Shown one piece after another: positions 6,297 to 13,519 of a stretch of 18,285 bases of DNA. The position numbers and the translations under genes were made by a program. The notes beneath the pieces are model-generated. The model saw only the letters and a list, made by a program, of their open reading frames with translations, had not been told where the DNA came from and did not search any database. This DNA is from Intestinibacter sp. (GTDB lineage Bacteria > Bacillota > Clostridia > Peptostreptococcales > Peptostreptococcaceae). Positions within the stretch are counted from its first letter, which is position 1; every line of letters begins with the position of its first letter. The stretch spans positions 1-18,285 of the forward strand of contig NZ_JALEXO010000180.1 in NCBI RefSeq assembly GCF_022780145.1. Direction: 5' to 3'.

Positions 6297-6342
6297 AAAA
6301 AAACCTCCCTTCTTAAATATATATATTTAAGTGGGAGGTTTT
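6297..6342 (-). terminator. Terminator-like hairpin that contains the next gene's ribosome site
   Basis: On the minus strand AAAACCTCCC (6342-6333) pairs with GGGAGGTTTT (6309-6300). Inside is a 20-base AT palindrome (6312-6331) that extends the stem after a small internal loop. Seven T follow the GGGAGG arm (6303-6297) and run straight into the ATG at 6296. It sits 13 bases after the yajC stop codon. It looks like the yajC terminator and, if read through, would hide the Shine-Dalgarno of the following gene. Confidence 0.8.
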
Positions 6343-6355
6343 AAATTCCTAATTA

Positions 6356-6637
6356 TTATTGAATTTCTTTCTTTTCTTGAACTGAACCTATAGCCCATTT
6401 TTGTATTGGCATTTTAGTTCTACTTGGTCCAAATTCTATAACTACAGTTTCTTCTTCTATTTTAGCTACATTAGCAACAATACCACCGATAGTTATTATA
6501 GTGTCTCCAACAGCAAGACTATCTCTCATTTCTTTTAATTCCTTGTCTTTTTTCTTTTGAGGTCTTATAAATAAGAAATAGAATATCGCAAATAAAGCTA
6601 CTATATAAAGTAGTGACCACATTAATTGTTGATTCAT
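6356..6637 (-). CDS. yajC: Preprotein translocase subunit YajC
   Basis: The 93-residue protein has one N-terminal transmembrane helix (about 6-24) ending in the family motif FIRPQKKKDKE (23-33), then a small cytoplasmic domain with GDTIITIGGIVANV (44-57). YajC associates with SecDF in the Sec holotranslocon; secD and secF are not in this window. AAGGAGAG precedes the ATG by 8 bases. It follows tgt, as in most bacteria. The 72-base gap from tgt is nearly pure A/T and shows no convincing terminator. Confidence 0.95.
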   Translation of the reverse strand: MNQQLMWSLLYIVALFAIFYFLFIRPQKKKDKELKEMRDSLAVGDTIITIGGIVANVAKIEEETVVIEFGPSRTKMPIQKWAIGSVQEKKEIQ

Positions 6638-6709
6638 TTGATTTCTCTCCTTTAGTTTTATTTAATTAAATATTTATTTTTAAACATAATATATTATATA
6701 TTAAATATA

Positions 6710-7831
6710 TTATAATTCATAGCCATATTTTGTAAAAAATTCTTCTCTAAAGTCTAGAAGTCTATCTTCTCTAATAGCTTGTCTTATTTGTTCCATTAAT
6801 TTAAGTAAAAATCTCAAGTTGTGTGTAGTTATAAGTCTAGCTCCTAATATTTCATTTGCCTTTACTAGATGTCTTATATATGCTCTTGTGTAATTTTTAC
6901 AGCAGTAACAATCACATTCAGGATCTAGTGGGCTGAAATCTCTGGCATAAGTGGCATTTCTGACAACTACCTTTCCTTGGCTCGTCATAGCTGTACCATT
7001 TCTAGCTATACGAGTTGGAAGTACGCAGTCGAACATATCCACTCCTCTGATTACACCTTCTATTAAATCATCAGGTGAACCTACACCCATTAGATATCTT
7101 GGTTTATCTGCTGGCATAAGTGGTGTAGTATGCTCTAATATATCGTACATCAACGGCTTAGGTTCTCCAACACTAAGACCACCTATTGCGTATCCTGGTA
7201 AGTCTATAGATGTTATTTCCTTAGCAGATTGCTCTCTTAAATCCTTGTACATACCACCTTGGATTATACCGAATAATGCTTGGTTTTCTGTGTTTTTATG
7301 TGCATCCTTACATCTTTGAAGCCATCTTGTAGTTCTCTCTAGGGAATTTTTTACGTATTCTCTATCTGCTGGATATGGAGCACATTCATCAAATGCCATT
7401 ATTATATCTGCACCTAGAGCATTTTCAATTTCTATTGCTTTTTCTGGGCTTATGAAATGACTTGAACCATCTAAGTGAGACTTAAATGTAACTCCTTCTT
7501 CAGTTATCTTTCTAAGTGGTCCTAGTGAAAACACTTGGAATCCACCACTATCTGTAAGTATTGGTTTATCCCAATTCATAAATTTATGAAGTCCGCCAGC
7601 TTCCTTTACTAATTCGTGTCCTGGTCTCATGTATAAATGATAAGTATTACTTAAAATTATTTGTGAACCTATTTCCTTTAGCTCTTCTGGTGTCATAGAT
7701 TTTACAGTTGCTTGTGTTCCAACCGGCATAAATATAGGTGTTTCTATATCTCCATGTGGTGTGTGTAATATACCAAGCCTTGCACCACTTTGTTTGCAAG
7801 TCTTTATAAGTTCATAGCTTATCGCACTCAT
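6710..7831 (-). CDS. tgt: tRNA-guanine transglycosylase
   Basis: The 373-residue TIM-barrel enzyme exchanges guanine 34 for preQ1 in tRNAs with GUN anticodons, the first tRNA-level step of queuosine synthesis. Visible catalytic elements are DSGGFQ (94-99, Asp94), GIIQGG (188-193), GGLSVGE (217-223) and the nucleophile Asp268 in MFDCVLPTR. The zinc site is Cys306, Cys308, Cys311 and His337. Its length is normal for the bacterial enzyme. AAAGGAG stands 8 bases before the ATG, in the 13-base gap after the PsiE-like gene. QueA, which acts on the product, is two genes upstream. No preQ1 synthesis genes or preQ1 riboswitch are visible here. Confidence 0.98.
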   Translation of the reverse strand: MSAISYELIKTCKQSGARLGILHTPHGDIETPIFMPVGTQATVKSMTPEELKEIGSQIILSNTYHLYMRPGHELVKEAGGLHKFMNWDKPILTDSGGFQVFSLGPLRKITEEGVTFKSHLDGSSHFISPEKAIEIENALGADIIMAFDECAPYPADREYVKNSLERTTRWLQRCKDAHKNTENQALFGIIQGGMYKDLREQSAKEITSIDLPGYAIGGLSVGEPKPLMYDILEHTTPLMPADKPRYLMGVGSPDDLIEGVIRGVDMFDCVLPTRIARNGTAMTSQGKVVVRNATYARDFSPLDPECDCYCCKNYTRAYIRHLVKANEILGARLITTHNLRFLLKLMEQIRQAIREDRLLDFREEFFTKYGYEL

Positions 7832-7844
7832 GTTTACGTCTCCT

Positions 7845-8354
7845 TTAATTATTTTCTTCAGAAATTACTTCTTTGTTATTCTTATTATTTTTTTTATCAT
7901 AATTGCTAATTCTGCTTCTCAAATAAGCTTTTATTGCTTTTTCTTCATCTTCGTTTAATGTTTCGCCCTTTTTAGGCATAAGGTATTTTTTAATAAAAAA
8001 TATACCTGCTATAGCCAATACTCCTAAAAGTAAATCCGCTACACCTGCTGTCTTAGGTACTAAAAGTAGCTTTCTAGCAATCGCATAAAGTAAAACCTCT
8101 AGTAATGTCTCCGGCAAATGTAAACAAAGCATAATAACTAACTCAACGCCTATTACAAGTAATAATATCTGTGCTAAGAAGTCATTAAGCTGATCGTAAT
8201 TTACAGGATGAGCAAAATCAATAATATAAGCGGCATAAATTTCTCTCAAAATATCAAATATACCTAAAAATATTACCAACAATATAACAATCGATAATAA
8301 AATCTCAGAAAAATGTGCTATTTTAATAAAAGATTGCTTTACATCTTTGTTCAT
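7845..8354 (-). CDS. PsiE-like four-helix membrane protein
   Basis: The 169-residue membrane protein has four predicted transmembrane segments (about 13-34, 60-82, 84-98, 101-121) and a hydrophilic tail rich in Lys, Asn and Glu (125-169). The block ELVIMLCLHLPETLLEVLLY (71-90) followed by AIARKLLLV (91-99) resembles the conserved helix pair of phosphate-starvation-inducible PsiE proteins (PF06146). The match is by eye and the function of that family is unknown. It lies between queA and tgt, with a 32-base gap on one side and 13 on the other, and must be co-transcribed with them. The ribosome site is an unusual G6 tract (AGGGGGG) 6 bases from the ATG. Confidence 0.6.
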   Translation of the reverse strand: MNKDVKQSFIKIAHFSEILLSIVILLVIFLGIFDILREIYAAYIIDFAHPVNYDQLNDFLAQILLLVIGVELVIMLCLHLPETLLEVLLYAIARKLLLVPKTAGVADLLLGVLAIAGIFFIKKYLMPKKGETLNEDEEKAIKAYLRSRISNYDKKNNKNNKEVISEENN

Positions 8355-8386
8355 ATACTGCCCCCCTAATTAGGTCAAATTCTATA

Positions 8387-9412
8387 CTATTTTATAAACA
8401 TAGCATCTCCAAAGCTAAAAAATCTATATCTTTCTTTAACAGCTTCTTTGTAAGCATTTAATACGTGATCCTTGCCTGCTAAAGAGCTAACTAGCATTAT
8501 CAAAGTAGACTCTGGTAGATGGAAGTTTGTAATAAGGTTGTCAATAACCTTCCATTTATATCCAGGATATATAAATATATTTGTCCATCCTGATTTAGCT
8601 TTTACTATTCCATTTTCATCTGCTACTGATTCTATTGTTCTAGTGCTTGTTGTACCGACACTTATTACTCTGTGTCCGCTAGCTTTGGCTCTGTTTATCT
8701 TTTCAGCTGCTTCTTCAGTAACTATATAGTACTCTGAATGCATTTGGTGATTTGTAACATCCTCTACCTTTACAGGTCTAAAAGTTCCTAAGCCTACATG
8801 TAGAGTTATAAATGCTAAATCTACACCCTTTTCTTCTATTTTGTGTAGTAATTCCTTTGTAAAATGTAATCCGGCAGTTGGAGCTGCAGCAGAACCATTG
8901 TGTTTAGAGTAAACTGTTTGGTATCTCTCTTTTTCTTCTAGCTTTTCTGTTATATATGGAGGTAGTGGCATATTTCCTAATTCGTCTAAAATTTCTTCAA
9001 ATATACCATCGTATTCAAATTTAACAATTCTCGCTCCATCATCGCTCATTCCAACGACTTCTGCAATTAGCTTTCCATCTCCAAATGAAAATCTAGCTCC
9101 TATCTTAGCTCTTTTCCCTGGTTTAACTAAAGTTTCCCAAGTATCGTCTTCTGTTCTCTTTAAAAGAAGAAATTCTATCTTTCCTCCAGTTCCCACCTTC
9201 GAACCTATAAGTCTGGCAGGTATTACTCTCGTATCATTTAAAACTAGACAATCTCCTGGGTTTAGGTAATCTATTATATCTCTAAATATTCTATGTTCAA
9301 TTTCGCCTGTTTCTTTATCAAGTACCATAAGTCTAGAGCTAGTTCTGTCTTTTATCGGAACTTGTGCTATTAATTCTTGTGGTAAATCAAAATTAAAATC
9401 ACTTGTTTTCAA
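8387..9412 (-). CDS. queA: S-adenosylmethionine:tRNA ribosyltransferase-isomerase
   Basis: The 341-residue enzyme transfers and isomerises the ribosyl moiety of SAM onto preQ1-tRNA to give epoxyqueuosine. The family-typical N-terminus is FDLPQELIAQVPIKDR (8-23). Further motifs are LVLNDTRVIPARL (57-69) and the signature GSAAAPTAGLHFT (173-185); length is normal. The start is TTG at 9412 with AAAGGAAG about 8 bases upstream, and no ATG fits the conserved N-terminus. A 14-bp AT-rich inverted repeat ends directly at this ribosome site. It follows ruvB after a 95-base gap. Confidence 0.97.
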   Translation of the reverse strand: MKTSDFNFDLPQELIAQVPIKDRTSSRLMVLDKETGEIEHRIFRDIIDYLNPGDCLVLNDTRVIPARLIGSKVGTGGKIEFLLLKRTEDDTWETLVKPGKRAKIGARFSFGDGKLIAEVVGMSDDGARIVKFEYDGIFEEILDELGNMPLPPYITEKLEEKERYQTVYSKHNGSAAAPTAGLHFTKELLHKIEEKGVDLAFITLHVGLGTFRPVKVEDVTNHQMHSEYYIVTEEAAEKINRAKASGHRVISVGTTSTRTIESVADENGIVKAKSGWTNIFIYPGYKWKVIDNLITNFHLPESTLIMLVSSLAGKDHVLNAYKEAVKERYRFFSFGDAMFIK

Positions 9413-9430
9413 TTATATTAACTTCCTTTC

Positions 9431-9483
9431 TAAATAAATATTTGTCAAAACATACAATTACAATAATATCAAATATTTATTTA
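9431..9483 (-). repeat. 14-bp inverted repeat in the ruvB-queA gap
   Basis: TAAATAAATATTTG (9431-9444) and CAAATATTTATTTA (9470-9483) are perfect complements separated by 25 bases. On the minus strand the 3' arm ends right before the queA ribosome site (AGAAAGGAAG). There is no T-run, so it is not a standard terminator. It may shape queA translation or mRNA stability, or be a chance product of AT-rich sequence. Confidence 0.4.
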
Positions 9484-9507
9484 TTTGTGTAGACTTTTTT
9501 GAATCAC

Positions 9508-10524
9508 TCATTTATTTGGATATTCTATATTTAAGTGTTCATAAGCCTTAGGCATTACTGTACGACCTCTAGGTCCTCTATTTATAAATCCTAATTGAAG
9601 TAAGTATGGCTCGTAGACGTCTTCTATTGTATTTCTATCCTCACCTATAGAAGCAGCCAGTGTATCTAAACCAACTGGTCCTCCACCAAATTTGTGGATT
9701 ATTGTAAGCAGTAATTTCTCGTCTACATCATCAAGTCCTAAGTTATCCACACCTAATAGTTCTAGAGCCTTAGTAGCGACCTCGTCAGTTATCTTGCCGT
9801 CTGCCTTGACCTGTGCATAATCTCTGACTCTCTTTAGAAGTCTGTTGGCAATTCTAGGTGTCCCTCTAGAACGTCTAGCTATCTCGATAGCTCCGTTTAA
9901 GTTAATTTCTGCATCTAGTAAATTCGCTGATCTCATAGAAATTTTCGCCAATTCATCGACTGAATAATAATCTAATTTACATATAACTCCAAATCTATCT
10001 CTAAGTGGATTTGTAAGCATACCGGCTCTAGTTGTCGCTCCTATTAATGTAAACTTCGGCAAATCAAGTCTTATACTTCTAGCTGAAGGTCCCTTTCCTA
10101 TTATTATATCTATACAATAATCTTCCATCGCAGGGTATAAAACCTCTTCTACACTTCTATTTATTCTGTGTATTTCATCTATAAATAATACATCATTTTC
10201 TTCTAGATTAGTTAAAATAGCAGCCAAATCACCAGCTCTCTCGATAGCTGGTCCTGATGTAATTCTCAAGTTTACACCCATTTCGTTTGCTATGATTCCT
10301 GCTAGCGTTGTCTTACCTAGACCTGGAGGTCCATATAATAGTACATGATCTAATGGTTCATTTCTAGACTTAGCAGCTTCTATAAATATTCCTAACTGCT
10401 CCTTTACCTTTTCCTGTCCTAAATAATCAGATAGTACTTTCGGTCTTAAGCTGACCTCCGTTTCGCTATCCTCTATCTTCATAGTCGAAGTTATCAATCT
10501 ATTTTCATCCTCTAAATCAAACAT
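9508..10524 (-). CDS. ruvB: Holliday junction branch migration ATPase RuvB
   Basis: The 338-residue AAA+ motor drives branch migration with RuvA. Motifs are Walker A GPPGLGKT (65-72), Walker B FIDEIHR (114-120), sensor 1 GATTRAG (162-168), the arginine-finger region LRDRFG (174-179) and a winged-helix C-terminus with GGGPVGLDTLA and GPRGR. The N-terminus starts with an acidic stretch, usual for the family. AAAGGAG precedes the ATG, in the 38-base gap after ruvA. It is in the usual ruvCAB order. Confidence 0.98.
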   Translation of the reverse strand: MFDLEDENRLITSTMKIEDSETEVSLRPKVLSDYLGQEKVKEQLGIFIEAAKSRNEPLDHVLLYGPPGLGKTTLAGIIANEMGVNLRITSGPAIERAGDLAAILTNLEENDVLFIDEIHRINRSVEEVLYPAMEDYCIDIIIGKGPSARSIRLDLPKFTLIGATTRAGMLTNPLRDRFGVICKLDYYSVDELAKISMRSANLLDAEINLNGAIEIARRSRGTPRIANRLLKRVRDYAQVKADGKITDEVATKALELLGVDNLGLDDVDEKLLLTIIHKFGGGPVGLDTLAASIGEDRNTIEDVYEPYLLQLGFINRGPRGRTVMPKAYEHLNIEYPNK

Positions 10525-10562
10525 GCTTTCATCTCCTTTCTTTATATATGAAATATATTAAT

Positions 10563-11156
10563 TTACTTACTCATTAAATATGTAAGAGATTTTTTAATGA
10601 TATCCTCTGTTTTTAATCCGTCTTTTTTGAATTTTTGCACGGCATCCTTCGCTTCGCTAGTAGAGTATCCCAATGCAAGTAGCGCTTCTAGGGCCTCATC
10701 TAATTCAAGTCCCGTTGGCTGTTGATTAAATAAGGTAGCTTCAAACTCAGCTGTATCCTTGTCTACCTTGTCCTTTAATTCTAAAATTATTCTCTCAGCT
10801 GTCTTTTTACCCACGCCTGGACACTTAGATAGCTTAGCTATATCCTCACTCAATATATACGCACTCAATTGCTGTGGAGTCGCAGAAGACAATATTCCAA
10901 GCCCTACCTTAGGTCCTATTTTCGATACTGATGTAAGCAATTTGAACATCTCTAATTCTGTCTTACTTGCAAACCCACATAAGCTAATATCGTCCTCTCT
11001 AACTATCAGCTTAGTAAATATCTTAGCACTTTTTCCCTTTTGGACACTCTGTGCCGTATAAGTAGAAACATTTATCTCATAACCTATACCATTATTTTCC
11101 AAGATAATTTTATCTAAATATACCTCTTCTATAATTCCTTTTATATAACTGTACAT
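10563..11156 (-). CDS. ruvA: Holliday junction DNA-binding protein RuvA
   Basis: The 197-residue protein binds four-way junctions as a tetramer and loads RuvB. Residues 1-62 are the OB fold (MYSYIKGIIEE with GIGYEINV). Two helix-hairpin-helix motifs follow: SKIGPKVGLGIL (78-89) and CPGVGKKTAERI (112-123). The C-terminal RuvB-binding domain is at about 150-197 (DEALEALLALGYS). AAGGAG stands 7 bases before the ATG. It is 19 bases downstream of ruvC. Confidence 0.98.
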   Translation of the reverse strand: MYSYIKGIIEEVYLDKIILENNGIGYEINVSTYTAQSVQKGKSAKIFTKLIVREDDISLCGFASKTELEMFKLLTSVSKIGPKVGLGILSSATPQQLSAYILSEDIAKLSKCPGVGKKTAERIILELKDKVDKDTAEFEATLFNQQPTGLELDEALEALLALGYSTSEAKDAVQKFKKDGLKTEDIIKKSLTYLMSK

Positions 11157-11175
11157 AAATTCTCCTTATAAATTA

Positions 11176-11673
11176 TTATTTAAAATTCTTTAAAGTCTTT
11201 TCAAGTCTATTTGCATGTGCATGACAAACCGCCACAGCTAGAGCATCTGCAACATCATCTGGCTTAGGTATCTCCTTTAACTTCAAAAGAGATGTCACCA
11301 TCTGCTGTACCTGTATCTTCTGAGCCCTACCATACCCGACTACACCTTGCTTTACCTGTAGTGGTGTATATTCGTAAATAGGCTTGCCGTTATGCGTACA
11401 TGCAAGCATTGTAACACCTCTAGCTTGTGCTACTGTTATAGCTGTTTTTACATTTTTATTAAAAAACAGTTCTTCAATTGCAACCTCATCTATATTATAA
11501 TTCTTTACTAAAATATCTATCCCCTTGTAGACAAGCGCTAATCTCTTATCTGTGGGCATATTTGCTGGAGTCGTCACTGCTCCATAATCGATAACTTTAA
11601 ATTTATTATTTTTGTATTCTACTATTCCATATCCAACTATAGCTATCCCTGGATCTATTCCTAAAATAACCAA
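11176..11673 (-). CDS. ruvC: Holliday junction endonuclease RuvC
   Basis: The 165-residue resolvase has an RNase-H-like fold with the four acidic catalytic residues in place: Asp7 (GIDPG), Glu67 (AIEELF), and Asp140 and Asp143 (PDDVADALA). I start it at TTG 11673 because AGGAGG (11685-11680) lies 6 bases upstream and the protein then begins MVILGIDPG, the family-typical N-terminus. A frame extended to GTG at 11691 would translate the ribosome site itself into two arginines. Its own promoter lies about 50 bases upstream. It heads the ruvCAB set. Confidence 0.96.
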   Translation of the reverse strand: MVILGIDPGIAIVGYGIVEYKNNKFKVIDYGAVTTPANMPTDKRLALVYKGIDILVKNYNIDEVAIEELFFNKNVKTAITVAQARGVTMLACTHNGKPIYEYTPLQVKQGVVGYGRAQKIQVQQMVTSLLKLKEIPKPDDVADALAVAVCHAHANRLEKTLKNFK

Positions 11674-11723
11674 ATTCGGCCTCCTAATCACATTTTTTAT
11701 ACAAACCTATGTTCTAATACATT

Positions 11724-11753
11724 ATTATATCAAATAAATTAAAGCTTTAACAA
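11724..11753 (-). promoter_or_regulatory. Promoter of the ruvC operon
   Basis: On the minus strand TTGTTA (11753-11748) and TATAAT (11729-11724) are separated by 18 bases, with TGA giving an extended -10. A 12-bp palindrome TTAAAGCTTTAA (11739-11750) overlaps the -35 and spacer and could be an operator. No SOS-box GAAC/GTTC palindrome is seen. Confidence 0.65.
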
Positions 11754-11785
11754 ATAAACTAAAAAATAAATATTTCCATAAACAT

Positions 11786-11851
11786 AAAAAATATGTTCTC
11801 TATATGATACCAGCATTACTTTCACTGTATAACATAAAAAGAACATATTTT
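11786..11851 (-). terminator. Terminator after the bofC-like gene
   Basis: On the minus strand AAAATATGTTCT (11851-11840) pairs perfectly with AGAACATATTTT (11799-11788), and the T-run continues to 11786. The 40-base loop is long but can form its own small stem (ATACAG with CTGGTAT, one bulge). It begins 8 bases after the stop codon and isolates the bofC-like gene from ruvC. Confidence 0.6.
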
Positions 11852-11859
11852 ATACTCTA

Positions 11860-12429
11860 TCAGCTTCCTAAATCCTCTAATCTAGAATAAGCTTCTTCTT
11901 CATTTTCTACTACTATTACATCCTTTACTTCATCTTGTACAGATTTTGGAAGAGATTCTATTTGTATTGATGTTTTCTCCACTAATTCCTTTTGACCTTT
12001 TTTATCGTATTTAAAAACACTTATGTATCCATCTTCACTTTCCAATGTATACTTATTAGCCTTAGATAAATCTGTACTATCTTTAGATGTCTTTAAAATT
12101 ATTTGGTATTTATTCATAGTCGATACTTCTTTATCTGGGTATCTTTCCTTCAAAATTGCCTTTATTTCATCCTCTGTCTTATTTAATAAGTCCTCAGTTA
12201 CCTTCCCTAACATTACTGGTATTTGATCATCATCTTGAAGCCATATTTGGCAATATTCATCTAGTTTAAATTTTTGCTTACTTGAAATTGTACTTGATTC
12301 TTTAATCTTATTATTACTAGCTTCAAGCGTCTCATAGCTCTTAACTCCTATAAAAATACCTCCACTTAATAATACTAATCCTAGCGCTATCAATGATGGA
12401 ATAATCCAACGATAATTATCTCTACTCAT
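11860..12429 (-). CDS. BofC-like membrane-anchored protein
   Basis: The 189-residue protein has one N-terminal transmembrane or uncleaved signal segment (about 8-28), then an extracytoplasmic region. The C-terminus (about 155-189: IQIESLPKSVQDEVKD then EEEAYSRLEDLGS) resembles the C-terminal domain of BofC (PF08955 type). BofC modulates the forespore sigma-K checkpoint in Bacillus. Position supports this: in B. subtilis bofC lies directly upstream of ruvA-ruvB-queA-tgt. Similarity of the middle part to BofC is weak, so the sporulation role is inferred and the gene could serve another purpose. AGGAGG precedes the ATG by 9 bases; an ATG nearer the site runs straight into TAA. A terminator follows, so it is a separate transcription unit from ruvC. 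Confidence 0.6.
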   Translation of the reverse strand: MSRDNYRWIIPSLIALGLVLLSGGIFIGVKSYETLEASNNKIKESSTISSKQKFKLDEYCQIWLQDDDQIPVMLGKVTEDLLNKTEDEIKAILKERYPDKEVSTMNKYQIILKTSKDSTDLSKANKYTLESEDGYISVFKYDKKGQKELVEKTSIQIESLPKSVQDEVKDVIVVENEEEAYSRLEDLGS

Positions 12430-12588
12430 TACATCTATCCTCCTTATCTATAATATGTAGGAATTTTATTAGTATTTTTTCCATTTTTATTAATTTTTAT
12501 ACACAGATAAATTGATATTTTGGTCTATTTTGAAAATTAAATGCATATAATCATTAATAATATTTTATAAAGGCGGAGGTGACTCACT

Positions 12589-12909
12589 TTGGAAAATAAC
12601 TCCTACGATATATTAAATCGAATTGATTATCTAGAGTTTAGACAAAACCTAATTATTTTAAAAGAACCTTGTCATAAAGCATCTATATTTTTTGATTTAA
12701 ACATAGATATTTACCTTGAAATGAGGGAATTTTCAAAGGAATTTTGTAAAAGAATCACAAATGGCGAAAAATTAACTCTACAGGACTATGAAAAATCTAT
12801 AATAGACATATGGCCATCTATCAAAACTTATCCTTCCTCATATACATTAATAGCAAAATCGTTATTAGATAAAAATTCATTTAATTTACTAATTAATAAT
12901 TCCTTTTAA
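12589..12909 (+). CDS. Unrecognised 106-residue protein
   Basis: This open frame has a TTG start with an ideal ribosome site, GGAGGTGA, 6 bases upstream, which is the main evidence that it is real. The protein is soluble in appearance, with no membrane segment or signal peptide. It is rich in Ile, Leu, Asn and Lys and contains two cysteines (PCHK and EFCKR). Predicted secondary structure would be mostly helical. I recognise no family. It is divergent from the bofC-like gene and 67 bases upstream of the DUF1540 gene with no terminator between, so the two are probably co-transcribed. A TATAAT at 12545-12550 may be the -10 element, but no -35 fits well. Confidence 0.7.
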   Translation: MENNSYDILNRIDYLEFRQNLIILKEPCHKASIFFDLNIDIYLEMREFSKEFCKRITNGEKLTLQDYEKSIIDIWPSIKTYPSSYTLIAKSLLDKNSFNLLINNSF

Positions 12910-12976
12910 AACACATATTTTTTTATATTTTGGAAATACTTCTATTAATGATTAAATTTAATAGGAGGTAGGTAAC

Positions 12977-13300
12977 ATGGCAAGAATAGGATGTAATGTA
13001 CTAAATTGTTCTCATAACGACGGAGGTGTCTGCTATGCAAACAGAATATCTGTGACAGGCAAGAAGGCTCACACAAGTAATCACACTTGCTGTTCTTCAT
13101 TTTTGGATCAATCTACTTATAGCAATTTAACAAGTAACACTTATACTAACGGTAGCTGTGACTACATAGGATGCAACGTTAAAACATGTACTTATAATGC
13201 CAACAATATTTGTAGCTTAGATAATATAACTATAACATCTAGTGCTGATACAGCTAATCTATATTCAGAGACATACTGTTCAAGCTTTAAATGCAAATAA
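12977..13300 (+). CDS. Two-domain DUF1540 cysteine-rich protein
   Basis: The 107-residue protein consists of two DUF1540 domains about 60 residues apart. Domain 1 has IGCNVLNC (Cys6, Cys11), Cys19, the ISVTG segment (24-28) and Cys38-Cys39 before SSF. Domain 2 has IGCNVKTC (Cys66, Cys71), Cys79, ITIT (84-87) and Cys101 before SSF, plus extra Cys61 and Cys106. The spacing suggests each domain binds a metal, probably zinc or an iron-sulfur centre. That is inference, as the family has no proven function and is common in Clostridia. GGAGGT precedes the ATG. A strong terminator follows. A Thr/Ser/Asn-rich linker joins the domains. Confidence 0.85.
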   Translation: MARIGCNVLNCSHNDGGVCYANRISVTGKKAHTSNHTCCSSFLDQSTYSNLTSNTYTNGSCDYIGCNVKTCTYNANNICSLDNITITSSADTANLYSETYCSSFKCK

Positions 13301-13320
13301 TTAATAACACATTTAAAACA

Positions 13321-13373
13321 CCCTATACAGATAGATACTTTTTCAATATTCTCTGTATAGGGTTTATTTTATT
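13321..13373 (+). terminator. Intrinsic terminator after the DUF1540 gene
   Basis: CCCTATACAGA (13321-13331) pairs perfectly with TCTGTATAGGG (13352-13362) around a 20-base loop. The stem is followed by TTTATTTTATTTT. It is 20 bases after the stop codon and closes the small-protein unit before the TetR promoter. Confidence 0.88.
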
Positions 13374-13442
13374 TTAGAAGAACTCTATATACGTTTTCAC
13401 AAACATTTAACACAAGTTTAACATAAAAAACGCAGCTTTCGA

Positions 13443-13472
13443 TTGACAAATTATGGTAGGAATAACTATAAT
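13443..13472 (+). promoter_or_regulatory. Promoter of the TetR-activase operon
   Basis: A perfect TTGACA (13443-13448) and perfect TATAAT (13467-13472) are separated by 18 bases, making this the strongest promoter in the window. Transcription should start at about 13479, right before the first palindromic operator, giving a leader of about 115 bases. Confidence 0.85.
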
Positions 13473-13484
13473 GCTTTTATATAT

Positions 13485-13500
13485 GTGAGTATTTACTCAC
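13485..13500. promoter_or_regulatory. TetR-type operator 1
   Basis: GTGAGTATTTACTCAC is a perfect inverted repeat of 7-bp arms around TT. It lies immediately downstream of the predicted start site, so a bound repressor would block initiation or early elongation. Operator 2, 35 bases on, has 14 of 16 identical bases. Confidence 0.8.
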
Positions 13501-13519
13501 TATTTTTGTGTTTCATATG

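Noticed and set aside
9443..9448. TTGACA on the minus strand upstream of queA as a promoter -35
   Set aside because: No -10-like hexamer lies at 16-18 bases; the nearest TATAAT is about 26 bases away and downstream of the ribosome site.
11674..11691. GTG start extending ruvC by six codons
   Set aside because: The extension encodes the AGGAGG ribosome site itself and precedes the conserved RuvC N-terminus; TTG at 11673 fits better.
12589..13300. Toxin-antitoxin pair
   Set aside because: The second gene is a DUF1540 protein and the first has no toxin or antitoxin motif; there is no overlap or autoregulatory palindrome.
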